Positions 1-9,550 of a DNA stretch of 64,000 nt are shown here, piece by piece (positions within the stretch are counted from its first letter, which is position 1; the number at the start of each line of letters is the position of its first letter). Where the stretch lies: positions 11,863,335 to 11,927,334 of the forward strand of contig CM056562.1 in assembly GCA_029721515.1 (NCBI GenBank). Reading direction: 5' to 3'. The notes beneath the pieces were generated by a model, which was not told the DNA's origin, made no database searches, and saw nothing but the letters and a program-made list of their open reading frames with translations. The position numbers and the translations under genes were made by a program. The DNA comes from Synanceia verrucosa. Taxonomy: Eukaryota; Chordata; Actinopteri; Perciformes; Synanceiidae.

Positions 1-83
1 ACAACTTCAGACTGAGGGACTTCACCTTCAGTTGGCAGCGCAGCACCAGACACACCTTTGGCTCGTTTCTTCAACAGAGCAAC
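1..83 (-). CDS. golga4: golga4 coding exon, cut by the window edge
   Basis: Acceptor TCTAAAAG at 84. Encodes VALLKKRAKGVSGAALPTEG and onward, in the place of human VSLLKQRL. It remains open to position 1, so the exon end is outside the window. Confidence 0.85.
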
Positions 84-3000
84 CTTTTAGAATGAGCAAA
101 AACCACAGTTTCACATTAAGATAAACATCTAAATATTTTGGACCCAAACCTGCCATTATTCCAGCCATACTTTATTTTGTACATTATATAATCATATTAT
201 TAAATATGCATTATATTTTACTGTACAGTGGTACAAAGAGTTTTTCCTATGGAAAGAATAGGTGACAAATTAAAAGGTAATGACGACATTTTTAATTGAC
301 ATACATATGATGGCCTCTGCTGGATTACCTGCCTAAAATTATCTGGCTTATAAAGTCCCAGACTGGGCTAACCGGTGATAGGAATATTTTTTAACAAGTA
401 CAGGGACACACTGATTCTTGATTTGGTGAGAAATGCTTTCGATTTTGTTTTCTTTTCATTTTCCACTGGATTTTGCTTATTATTTTCTTTCCTAGCTCAG
501 ACCTCTACAAAATGATCTATGAATTGTTGATAGGTAAATTCAGAAAACAATACAATCTGATTATTAAAAAAGATGCATTATATGTATGCGTAATCCCATT
601 TATTTTTTCTTTGTTGTTTTCATCTGTATGATTGCACAAAGATGCAGAAGCTTCGAGCAAATATATCACAACAAAGTCTGAAACTCCTGTGGTTTCCACC
701 TTTTTCAGATCAGACATGTTCATTCAAAGTAGTGTATATTAGTGTACAACTATACTCAGCAGCCAGTTAATTTAGTACACTTCTTCAACTGCTCATTAAC
801 CCAAATATCTGCTTAGCCAATCACGTGGCAGCAACTCAATGCATTCTGTAATCCCGTCACGAGATCTCAGTCCAATAGAGTGCCTTTAAGATGTGGAACG
901 GGCGATTGGCATCATGGACGTGTGGCTGACAAATCTGCAGCAGGTGCCAAGATGCTATCATGTCAATTTGGACCAAAATCTGTGAGGAACGTTTCCAGCA
1001 CCCTGTTTGTATTGGTTCCATGGTTCCAAAGTGTTTGGTGATTCTAGGTGGTGTAGCTTTTTCAGTCAAATTTGAACATTTTGAACAAGTGTGTAGGACT
1101 TTGAGTTATACTTTGCTGGCTTGTAAATCCTGACAGCTGACTTTAGAAACAAATAAAATAACATATCCATGACACCACTATCCAAACACCAACAGTCACC
1201 TGTGTTTGGAGCACAGTGATCATCTGGTCTTTCTCTTCCAGCGCAGCATCAAACTCATCTTGCAGGTGTTTCTTTGCCTGCTGGTCCATTTGAAGCTCCT
1301 AGACATCATTGAATATGCTCACTCATCCGTAAATATTTCATCATAAATAAAGACACATATTGACCCAGAGACAACAACACAACATATTGCCATACCTCCC
1401 GCAGCTCCCCTATCCTGCGGAGAGCTTTATCTTGACTCTGACTGAGGATGGCCTGAGGGGAAGAAGAAGTTCAGAAAGCTAAATATTTTCCATGTCCATC
1501 ACCAACACGGCAGAAGTTCAGAAAGCTAAATATTTTCCATGTCCATCACCAACACGGCAGTGAGAAGAAATCACCTGTGTTTTTTCTTTATCTCGTTGTA
1601 CTGTTCGGTATGCAGTCACCAGCTGCGTGGTTAAGAAGTGGAGGTAAGTAAAATGGGAAGAAACAGAAAAAAAGAAAGAGGAAACCATGAATGATGATGT
1701 ATCATAGTAACTATAGTTATACACTTCTATGGCTACTTTAAATTTGTAGCCGTTCTGTGTCGCTCACCTCTGAGTACTTCCCTCTGTACTTCCCCAGGCT
1801 CCTCTCCACTCTGAGCAGCCGGTGCAACAACTGCTCTTTGGAAAGGGACTCTGCACTTCCTGGTGGCTCCTCAGCCTCACTCTCAATATCTGAGGGTGGA
1901 TCATATGTGGGGGTGCTCAGGGACTCATTTTCTCCCAGAGGCGTCAGGGACTCACGCGACGAGCTTCGTACCAGGGTTTCTTTAGACGGAGAGCGGAAGA
2001 GGTTTTCTGCCCGACTGGCACCACCACGAATCAACGACTCCATTGAGGGAACTCTTAACTGCAATTTCTGGGCAAATGACTGTGTCTCCTCTCTCTGTCA
2101 AGAGATTGCATCAAAAACTACATTTCAAACAAAGAATGAGCATTAACAGCATAAATGAAGATTGGGATGGGTAATAAACGTACATGAGGGGAAACACTTC
2201 CATCCCCATTGATGCTGCCTCTGGGAGACCTCGTTGCTCCTTTAGGGGTGTCCTGCAAATAAAAACACTTAATGAGTCAAAGGACAACAGCGCCAGTGGA
2301 CTTGTCCTGAGCCAGTTAGTCATCCACACCCAGCTTGGCTCTCCCTGATTACTCTCGAGGGAGCAATATTAGTATTGCTGGGAGCAATGCAGGGGCAATG
2401 GGTACCCTCATGCAACTTGGAAAAAACAGAGGGGTTAAATACATAAAAGAAGGCATCTCGACTGTACATGAAACAAAAAGGGTTAAAACTAGACTATAGA
2501 ACAGCCATGAGGTCAGAACAAACAGACAGTTAAAAGTCAAGAAGGAGAGCTTTGAATTATTTGAATTAAAGGTGCGTGGCAGTGCCATGTGCAGCTGTAT
2601 TACAGGAGAGTCAGAACTGAGTAGGTAACCATTTAGCAGCTCAGTCTGTTTAGTTGACTTGTTAGAGGCAGGATCACAGTAAGCAAATGCTCTCCTCCCT
2701 TGTCCAGCTCCAAGCTACTCCTTCCTCTGGATTACTGTGCAAAACACTTTTGTCCTGTTTCTTGTGGAAAAATCATTGATGAGACGGTAGTCACTTGCAG
2801 GATCTCTTTTAGCTTGCTGTGCAGCAATGGTCATTGTAGTATTAATTTTTATTTGTCTTGGTGTGGTTCAAAACTAAATGATTAAATGTATTTTCACTGT
2901 GTCCTGTATAGGACCACTTGAGGGTGGAATATTTTACCGTGAGTGGTAGACTAATGAAGTCAAGAGTTGCTTCTCTCCTCATTTAACTCACGTGACTGCT

Positions 3001-6000
3001 TTAATTCTCACGTTTATGTGAATAAACAACAATAACGGACCACATTTTTTAAGAACACTTCATATCATATCAATACTTACTGACTTCTTTCACTACTTCA
3101 CCATGGGCATCATCTCATGTCGATACTCGCCTCCACTGTGTTTCAGCACTGCACGTCCAAACACTCCACTTCTCACACACAACAAATGACTAAATTCAAA
3201 GTGGTTCTGAATCCAAAACTCTGTCACTCACAATCATAATTAAGACTGCAGCTTTGATGAAATACCAAGGCAAACATAAATCCTCTTGTCAAATGACTAA
3301 TATAGCTGGCAAAACAAAACAAAACTGGATAAACCACCAAACAAATGAGTGAATGAACAAGATTGATGGTCTTTTCTTCACTGGATTGAGTGATTAAGAC
3401 ATGATGACATGACATACATGGAACAAATGGATGGATCTATGATATTGGTGGTTAATCACGAGAGATGATAATTACTTGACTGTAAATCACTGATCTCTAA
3501 AGTAGACTATATACCAACAGAGGACTGCCTGTTCAGCTTAACTGTTAAGTATAGCGCAAGTATATAGATTTTCAATTCAATCATATGTAGCTGAGACGAC
3601 ATAAAGCATTAAAAGCGTTCTCACTTAAACAGTACATCCTGACACAAGTTTGTTAACACTGACCCCCAACAGAAGTTGTTTGTAGTTTTTTTTACAAAGA
3701 CAATCAGTCTAATGTTAATGTTATCACTGTACAATTATAACAATACTAAATGGTCTAAATCAGACTTTAAAATTAGTTTTATAATAGATGAACATAACTG
3801 CATAACAACACTAGTTAAAATCCCGTTACACAGAGTAGTCAATTATCAATGTGAACACAAATATCACATACTTACACCAACCAAGCATTTCACATTATGG
3901 TTATATCGAATATAGACATTTAAACAGACATACAAAATGTTAGCAGAAAAAAATCTCTTCATATTATAAATGGTGACTTGTTTCTAATGTCATCTTCCTC
4001 TAGTCTTCTTACTGTCTCAACATATGAACACACACGTCATCAACGTTTTTGAGCTTCATAAGTGCATCTATAAATATGTGCTCTGGTCTGTTTGTTTATT
4101 TGGAAAAGTTACAAGCAATTTAACATTTTGACAGCTTAAAAAGCTGGACCGTAGCGTGTAAAATGAAAATGGTAACTCTCCAAATAAACAGACTTGTTGG
4201 GGAGAAGGGTCAAAGGCCATCAGGCAACATGACAGGGTGTTGAGGGGTCTATAAGGCAAGCAACTAAGGACACCTAAAGACAAGGGGGTGATATCCAATA
4301 CTGTGACAGGTTAACTGAAAGGTAGGGCGATAAACCAACATACGGCAGAAAGCACACAAGCTTCTATCCCACAATGTAAACTCCCATTTGATGCAGCCTA
4401 GATATGAGATGCCTTCTTGTTGCTAAATCCAAAGGAAACAGGAGACAGAGAGCAGGGAACAAGCTGTCCCTACTTGGGCCACAGTCTTCTACCGATTCCC
4501 CAAAGGCATGGAGACGGGAGGAAGGAACAGGAGGAGGAGGAAGAGGAGAAAGATGAGGAGGAAGAGACAGGAAGAGAGGACAAACTCACCACACTGGCTA
4601 CCTGGGCCGTTTTGGGTCGTTTTGAATGGTCCAGAGCAAAGATAGTATACTCAGAGAGAAAAGCGGGCTCTGCTATCATCCCAGCCAGCATCTGACCCCG
4701 TCAGTGCAGTAACGGGACAAAAGGTAGGGAAAGGAGAGGGACACAGAGAGCAATGAGAAAAACAACACCATGAGTGTGAAAAAGCACTGAAGGGAATGTC
4801 CAACCAGACCAGTCAGATGAGGCCGGCCGAGCGAGGCTGAAGTGGATGGAGAGATGGAGAAAGAGAGAGAGAAAGTATAGAGAATAGGGTGAGAGACTAC
4901 ATGGGACAGGAAGAAAAATAAGAAAAGTGGGAGAGTGAAACACTCAATCGACATTAATGTTATGAATAACAGTTTGACATCTCGCCGTGTAGAGTTGTAA
5001 GTTTTGATGTTGGAAGAAATAGGTTCCGAACGAGCAAATAAACTTTCAGAGAATAGAGATGTCAAAGTGTTAGAGATTTGTGGGGTGAAAAAAAAGATGC
5101 CGTGGTGATAAGAACCCTCTAAGGTGAAAGCACATGGGCCAAAGTTTCAATACGACATATGTGCCTCCGAAGGATCAGGGAGAATAGAAACCTGAGCAAA
5201 AGGAGCAGTTCATGGTCTGCACTGTTTAAGTGGAGAGAACTTGTCATGAATGAGTAATTAAGCCCATTTTTAGATCTAACGATCCACATCTAAGCCCTAA
5301 AATAGATTAACATGTTGTTGCATCATCAGTCTTATAGTCAAGGTCGGCACATCGTTACCGGTCTACCTCTGTCTAATAAATCAAAGAAGTCTTGCATACA
5401 TTTGCCCGTATTATCCACTGGGGGAAAATATTGCAACAAATCAAGAGAGAAAGAAAAACACAGAGAGAAGGAAACATTAATTATTCATACGCATGCTGAA
5501 ATACGGTCTGCTCTCCTTCATTAAAATGCTCTTTGCAGTGCCTCCAAATGAGATGCTCTGTTGGCAGTATAATAAAAAAAATATAGTATGTTGTGTCATT
5601 AAATGAGCTACTGTACATATATATTTTATATTGTATGATATTTAATGTATGTTGCGTAACATGGAAAAGAAAAACCCACATTATAAATTAAATAAACAAA
5701 AAAGTGCCCTGAATTCTATCCAAACTTCAACGTCATTGTTCTGTGTGAAGACACATGCAGTTAAATGGAAGGTTAACTTAACAGACCATACCTGTATATG
5801 ATGAGATCACAGTGCTGATTGCTCTACAAGAACCATTTATCACAATGTTATCATGTGTTCTCATAACACCATAAGAGCCCAACAATCTTTTGCCTCGTGT
5901 AATTCAAACAGCTATGATTCAGGAAATACTCTTAAATAAATGATAAATAAGAAAATAAGTACAGAGAATAGTATGCATAGTTTATCATATTAACAAATTG

Positions 6001-7505
6001 CGATCAACCTGGGACACAGAGTATTGATTTTGAAAATGAGTAGCCTACACTTTAAAAACCGAAAGCACTACTTTGCCACTGGTTTGCTTTCACTTGGCAC
6101 AGCAATCAAAAAGAGACTGGTTTGTTATTGAAGGAGCATTAAGCGTAACAAAACACATGACTGACAGAAACATTACACTGTACTGGAAATTAGCATAAGC
6201 TGGGGAGAAAACATGACAGTTCTGCAGGCTGCAGTCTAGGTTTAGAAATATTATATCCAGCAGAAGCTGACCCCATGCTCACCTCTCTGTCACTGGGAGA
6301 GGGTGAGGTGTCATGATGCACTGGAGGGGTTTGACTGCTGCGCCGGTCTCCACTGCCCATCTGTTAAAATAAAAAAGTAGTATCTTTATCAAAATACAGC
6401 AGTCCTCTCCCCAAATTACACACAACCATAACTAAACATGTCTATCTTATTCTGATAAGGTTTTCAGAAAGAAGTATTTTAGTTCTCTGACATACACTGT
6501 ATTTGATGTGCCACTATAATACTGCTATCTGCCTAATCTAATGTTTCTTGTCTTTGTAAAATCTTCACCTTTGAACCCAATTAGCATTCACTTCTTTGGT
6601 AAGAAAATGAATTGCACAATCTGATTAGCAAAACTGAAGTTCACACATATTACAAAGTAATGTCATGCATGCACTTTAGAAAAGGGCTCATATGGGGGTT
6701 TGGCATTTTAAAGCACAACCAAACATCAGTGCTCTACAAAAATCTTTGTCCAAAGTACAACAGAGCCCTTAACAGATTAGGTCAATATATGCTAAACAAA
6801 CTGCAGCGTCACACAAAGACAGGCTGAACCAGACCAGCAGGGTTGTGAACACATGTGGGATATTGCTAACTGTTAAGCACAGAGTAGATTTGTAGCAGTG
6901 TTTCTATTGATTATTTAGTAAAACTTTGACCATGTTGACTTTGACTTAAACAGAGCTTGGGACCAGCAATGTGTCAAAGCTGACAACCACTGACAGCCAG
7001 TGCAAGCAACATTAAACAGACACGCCCATACTGACTGTGGCTATTATAGGATGCATGACCAGTGTTTTGGCTACAATAAAGTTCACGGGTGACTCTCTGT
7101 TGTTTTTTTTTCCACCTCAGTGTTCCAGATTTACCAGTTATAGCTTTTATTGTACGCACTTTACCGGCAACAGCAGGTGACAGCTAAGTTAGAAAGCTAT
7201 ATGACTTAGCGTGATGCTAACGTTTAAAAGCGAGCAAACTGGCCATGAGAATAAAAGTAAATGGGGGTTGACAGATTACCAACTCATACCAATGAGATAA
7301 TACTAAAATACTCTTTCAAAACATGAGCCAAAACGTCTGCGAAACGATAGCGCTCTTCCTCCGCTACAACCTCAGCAATATAAACAGATGTTAGCTTAGC
7401 TAGTTAGCTCCAGCAACAACAACCAACCAGGGCCTGCTGTGGTGACTGCGCATTCCTCTGCGGGGACTGCTCCTCGTTTATCCTCTGCTTGAGCTTTTTA
7501 AACAT
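1..7505 (-). CDS. golga4: Golgin subfamily A member 4 (golgin-245), 5' part of the gene, continues beyond position 1
   Basis: Golgin-245 is a long coiled-coil tether of the trans-Golgi. Its extreme N-terminus captures endosome-derived vesicles through TBC1D23, and its C-terminal GRIP domain (outside this window) docks on ARL1. Seen here: exons at 7505-7428, 6360-6283, (4691-4590), 2252-2184, 2094-1768, 1622-1575, 1452-1396, 1298-1200 and 83-1, all reading down the minus strand. The protein begins MFKKLKQRINEEQ, the vesicle-capture motif shared with golgin-97. A Ser/Arg-rich stretch (LQLRVPSMESL, RSSSRESL) and an acidic DPPSDIESEAEE segment follow, then the start of the coiled coil (KYRGKYSE, ILSQSQDKALRRI, ELQMDQQAKKHLQ). 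The order and wording match vertebrate GOLGA4 closely. Every complete exon is a multiple of three with phase-0 edges: 252 codons without the cassette exon before the partial last exon. The mammalian protein is about 2200 residues, so roughly the first eighth is present. Confidence 0.93.
84..1199 (-). other. golga4: golga4 intron
   Basis: AT-rich intron between the last two golga4 exons seen. No coding signal except the Tc1 remnant on the plus strand at about 736-1020. Confidence 0.75.
736..1020 (+). mobile_element. Tc1/mariner-like deletion derivative with dead transposase 3' fragment
   Basis: 738-845 resembles the terminal and 5' non-coding part of a common teleost Tc1-like element (AATCACGTGGCAGCAACTCA). 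It is joined directly to a fragment of the transposase C-terminus. Reading from 863 gives DLSPIECL, a stop (TAA at 887-889 where the family has Trp), then DVERAIGIMDV. SPIE carries the third catalytic acidic residue of the DDE triad. The central part of the transposase is deleted. Family assignment is from memory of the repeat, not a search. Confidence 0.7.
1200..1298 (-). CDS. golga4: golga4 coding exon (ELQMDQQAKKHLQ...)
   Basis: A 99-bp exon between ATGTCTAG and GTGACT encoding 33 residues, ELQMDQQAKKHLQDEFDAAL to TVLQTQ. Strongly conserved coiled coil; phase 0. Confidence 0.93.
1396..1452 (-). CDS. golga4: golga4 coding exon (AILSQSQDKALRRIGELRE)
   Basis: A 57-bp exon between CCCCTCAG and GTATGG encoding 19 residues with ILSQSQDKALRRIGELRE, nearly identical to the human sequence here. 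It is separated from the previous exon by an unusually short 122-bp intron that carries a perfect tandem duplication. Confidence 0.93.
1465..1558. repeat. perfect 47-bp tandem duplication inside a 122-bp golga4 intron
   Basis: Units 1465-1511 and 1512-1558 are identical, beginning AGAAGTTCAGAAAGC. They sit between the exons at 1396-1452 and 1575-1622 and account for most of that intron. Confidence 0.95.
1575..1622 (-). CDS. golga4: golga4 coding exon (LVTAYRTVQRDKEKTQ)
   Basis: A 48-bp exon between AACCACGCAG and GTGATT encoding LVTAYRTVQRDKEKTQ. It corresponds to LVTAYQMLQREKKKLQ of the human coiled coil. Phase 0 on both sides. Confidence 0.93.
1768..2094 (-). CDS. golga4: golga4 coding exon (Ser/Arg-rich region into coiled coil)
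   Basis: Acceptor TTGACAG at 2095, donor GTGAGC at 1767; 327 bp, 109 codons. It contains REETQSFAQKLQLRVPSMES, SRESL repeats, DPPSDIESEAEE and KEQLLHRLLRVERSLGKYRG. This is the most diagnostic golgin-245 exon in the window. The repeated SPSKE/SSSRES units are probable phosphorylation-rich linker. Confidence 0.94.
2184..2252 (-). CDS. golga4: golga4 coding exon (DTPKG... segment)
   Basis: Acceptor ATTTGCAG at 2253, donor GTACGT at 2183. Encodes 23 residues from DTPKGATRSPRG to GSVSPH in phase 0. The DTP start resembles the GTPNRE segment of human GOLGA4. Confidence 0.85.
2253..4589 (-). other. golga4: golga4 intron (2.3 kb)
   Basis: Unique-looking AT-rich sequence between the DTPKG exon and the proposed cassette exon. 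I see no other coding exon, RNA gene or clear transposon. Confidence 0.6.
4513..4581 (-). promoter_or_regulatory. C/U-rich intronic tract next to the cassette-exon donor
   Basis: On the plus strand this is almost pure purine (repeats of GGAGGA, AAGAGG). In the golga4 transcript it is therefore a pyrimidine tract of about 65 nt starting some 8 nt after the cassette donor. Such tracts commonly bind PTB/TIA-type splicing factors; a role here is inferred. Confidence 0.45.
4590..4691 (-). CDS. golga4: probable alternative (cassette) exon of golga4
   Basis: A 102-bp open segment between GGGTCAG (acceptor, 4694-4692) and a strong donor GTGAGT beginning at 4589. It encodes 34 residues, MLAGMIAEPAFLSEYTIF through RPKTAQVASV, with phase-0 edges, so it could be included or skipped without changing frame. 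Its hydrophobic/aromatic composition differs from the Ser/Pro-rich exons either side. The upstream pyrimidine tract is modest, and a long C/U-rich tract lies just downstream of the donor on the transcribed strand. I cannot confirm that it is used; a chance open stretch is the alternative. Confidence 0.6.
4692..6282 (-). other. golga4: golga4 intron
   Basis: Spans between exon 2 and the cassette exon. Contains purine-rich and AT-rich stretches; no exon or repeat family was recognised. Confidence 0.55.
6283..6360 (-). CDS. golga4: golga4 coding exon 2
   Basis: Bounded by TTTTAACAG and the donor GTGAGC. Encodes 26 residues, MGSGDRRSSQTPP to SPSDRE, a low-complexity Ser/Pro segment in phase 0. 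It occupies the position of the Ser/Thr-rich segment after the human N-terminal motif. Conservation is low, so the call rests on splice sites and frame. Confidence 0.8.
6361..7427 (-). other. golga4: golga4 intron 1
   Basis: First intron, AT-rich. No coding signal recognised. Confidence 0.7.
7428..7505 (-). CDS. golga4: golga4 coding exon 1 (start codon, vesicle-capture N-terminus)
   Basis: The ATG is at 7505-7503 in the context GGCAAGATG, with A two bases before the ATG and G three before. It encodes 26 residues beginning MFKKLKQRINEEQSPQ. This start is chosen because MFKKLKQ is the conserved N-terminus of the family. The donor is placed at 7427 (CTG followed by GTTGGT) because it keeps phase 0 into the next exon; it is a weak match to GTRAGT. 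Confidence 0.88.
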
Positions 7506-7740
7506 CTTGCCACGCCGATGTAGCTAACAGCTGGCGAGCAGATGACTTCGATCCGGCGGTGATGGATTTTGTTGTAGTTTAGCCTAACATCCAGTCCTCG
7601 GTGTCAGACTTCCTTGTCCGCTTCTGATATCCAGCAGGTGACCGAACTCTCTGCGCATGTGCAGCCAACGTGGAGGAAAACTGATACGTCAGAGTTAAAG
7701 GGACAAAGCGGGACAAACTAGCTAGAGCGCCTCTCCTGTT
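7506..7740 (-). promoter_or_regulatory. golga4: golga4 5' UTR and promoter region
   Basis: GC-enriched sequence immediately upstream of the golga4 ATG. TGCGCATGTGCA at 7652-7663 differs by one base from the NRF-1 palindrome typical of housekeeping promoters. No TATA box was recognised. The transcription start is not determined; extent is inferred from composition. Confidence 0.5.
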
Positions 7741-8390
7741 GAAAACAAGCACTACTGTGATTTGTAGCTCTCACAACAAGGACTGCTGGTAGACCCAGGG
7801 TTGGACGTTTCATACACTGGAAGCACATCAGCTCATGTATAATGAGAAATTTGAAATATCTGTGCATATATTAAAACTGTGCAATAACAGGCAACATCAA
7901 CCACCCATAAACCAATTAGTGTACAATAACTGAATAGCAATAACTGGAATATCAATGTGCAATACCTACGGATATGTCTTAATGAAAAATACTGTAAATT
8001 TTACTTCTAAATTTTCCACCATACCTTTTTTACTCACCATTTTTCTATTACATGAGCATGCCATTTTAATATCACGTCACATGAACATTAGTTCTAATAT
8101 CCTGAAAATAAAGTTATGTTTTAATTGCTTTCTTTTAAATGGACCTACCCAGTGAGAACACATTAAATAACATATGTTTATTCCCTATCTCTTTCTTATC
8201 TAATTCTATCTGAAATCTTATTCAAGCATCTTCATAACCATTACCCAGGCATCAATTATCAGCATAAAAACTAAAAAAACTTAATAATAAACATATTTAA
8301 ATGAGAAGGCACTGCAGGAGCCTTGTTTGGACATAAGAGGGCAATGTTTAAATGTGATTTTCAAATATTTCTCTTAAGGGCTGTTCAAAG
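7741..8390. other. intergenic, nothing recognised
   Basis: AT-rich sequence upstream of golga4 without convincing reading frames or repeats. Confidence 0.6.
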
Positions 8391-8645
8391 TAGTGATGGG
8401 CAAAACAGTTCCTTTGACTGAACTGAATCCTTTAGAATCGTTCATTAAAATGATTCATTCAAAAGATTCACTCACTGAATCCTTCAGTTCCTTGCAGGAG
8501 CTCCATCCTGCTCATGCAGTTCATTGGTTCAGTACATGAGTAAATGACACTGTTCGTTCGTTTGTTCATTGAATGAATCACTCCTCCTCTGCCTGAGTCT
8601 AGACTGTTCACTGAGTGATACAGTTCATTTGTTCAAGGTGAAGGA
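8391..8645. repeat. interspersed repeat rich in TTCA/TGAATC motifs (hAT-like, non-coding)
   Basis: Starts TAGTGATGGGCAAAAC and continues as dense degenerate GATTCATT/GTTCATTGAATGAATC blocks. This opening and texture are typical of non-autonomous hAT-type repeats in fish. The far end is approximate and no matching terminal repeat was found. Confidence 0.5.
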
Positions 8646-8787
8646 ATCTCTCCCCTCACCTGACAGACTCTCCTCTCTATCTATCGCCTATGTTCATGAC
8701 TGACACATACAGCAGCAAGCAGCACTTTCACTACACGTGAATGCCAGTCCTCTTTCTGTTACATTTGTGAAGTTTACCAAATGTTGT

Positions 8788-9550
8788 TACAGTATATTGC
8801 CAAAAGTATTCACTCACCTGCCTTGACTCACATATGAACTTAAGTGACATCCCATTCTTAATCCATAGGGTTCAATATGACGTCGGTCCACCCTTTGCAG
8901 CTATAACAGCTCCAACTCTCCTGTGAAGGCTGTCCACAAGGTTTAGGAGTGTGTTTATGGGAATTTTTGACCATTCTTCCAGAAGTGTATTTGTGAGGTC
9001 ACACACTGATGTTGGATGAGAAGGCCTGGCTCTCAGTCTCCACTCTGATTCATCCCAAAGGTGTTCTATCGGGTTGAGGTCAGGACTCTGTGCAGGCCAG
9101 TCAAGTTCATCCACACCAGACTCTGTCATCCATGTCTTTATGGACCTTGCTTTGTGCACTGGTGCACAGTCATGTTGGAAGAGGAAGGGGCCAGCTCCAA
9201 ACTGTTCCCACAAAGTTGGGAGCATGGAATTGTCCCAAATGTCTTGGTATGCTGAAGCATTCAGAGTTCCTTTCACTGGAACTAAGGGGCCAAGCCCAGC
9301 TCCTGAAAAACAACCCCACACCATAATCCCCCCTCCACCAAACTTTACACTTGGCACAATGTAGTCCGACAAGTATCGTTCTCCTGGTAACCGCCAAACC
9401 CAGACTCGTCCATCAGATTGCCAGATGGAGAAGTTGTCACTCCAGAGAACTTGTCTCCACTTCTCTAGAGTCCAGTGGCAGCGTGCTTTACACCACTGCA
9501 TTGGGTTAGATGGGATGGATGGAAGAACATAGGAAGAACCATAAATCAAA
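8788..9550 (-). mobile_element. 5'-truncated Tc1 transposon
   Basis: The 3' end is clear: a TA dinucleotide (8788-8789) followed by CAGTATATTGCCAAAAGTAT, the terminal sequence of a Tc1 family widespread in teleosts. The element contains the C-terminal two thirds of a transposase. About 9550 the similarity stops, so the 5' terminal repeat and the DNA-binding domain are missing. Confidence 0.88.
8872..9549 (-). pseudogene. Tc1 transposase, N-terminally truncated, DD34E catalytic core intact
   Basis: An open frame of 225 codons. Members of the family are about 340 residues, so about 115 N-terminal residues with the helix-turn-helix DNA-binding region are absent, and the frame's ATG is internal. 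Visible: WSDNFSIW (first Asp, residue 38), the Gly-rich FGGGGIMVWGC, LFQHDCAPVHKA (second Asp), and SPDLNPIEHLWDES. The catalytic Glu lies 34 residues after the second Asp. The C-terminus AAKGGPTSY is the usual Tc1 ending. With no promoter and no DNA-binding domain it should be inactive, although the catalytic half has no stop or frameshift. Confidence 0.9.

Noticed and set aside
1757..2146. 129-codon plus-strand frame opposite golga4
   Set aside because: Antisense shadow of the conserved golga4 exon 1768-2094.
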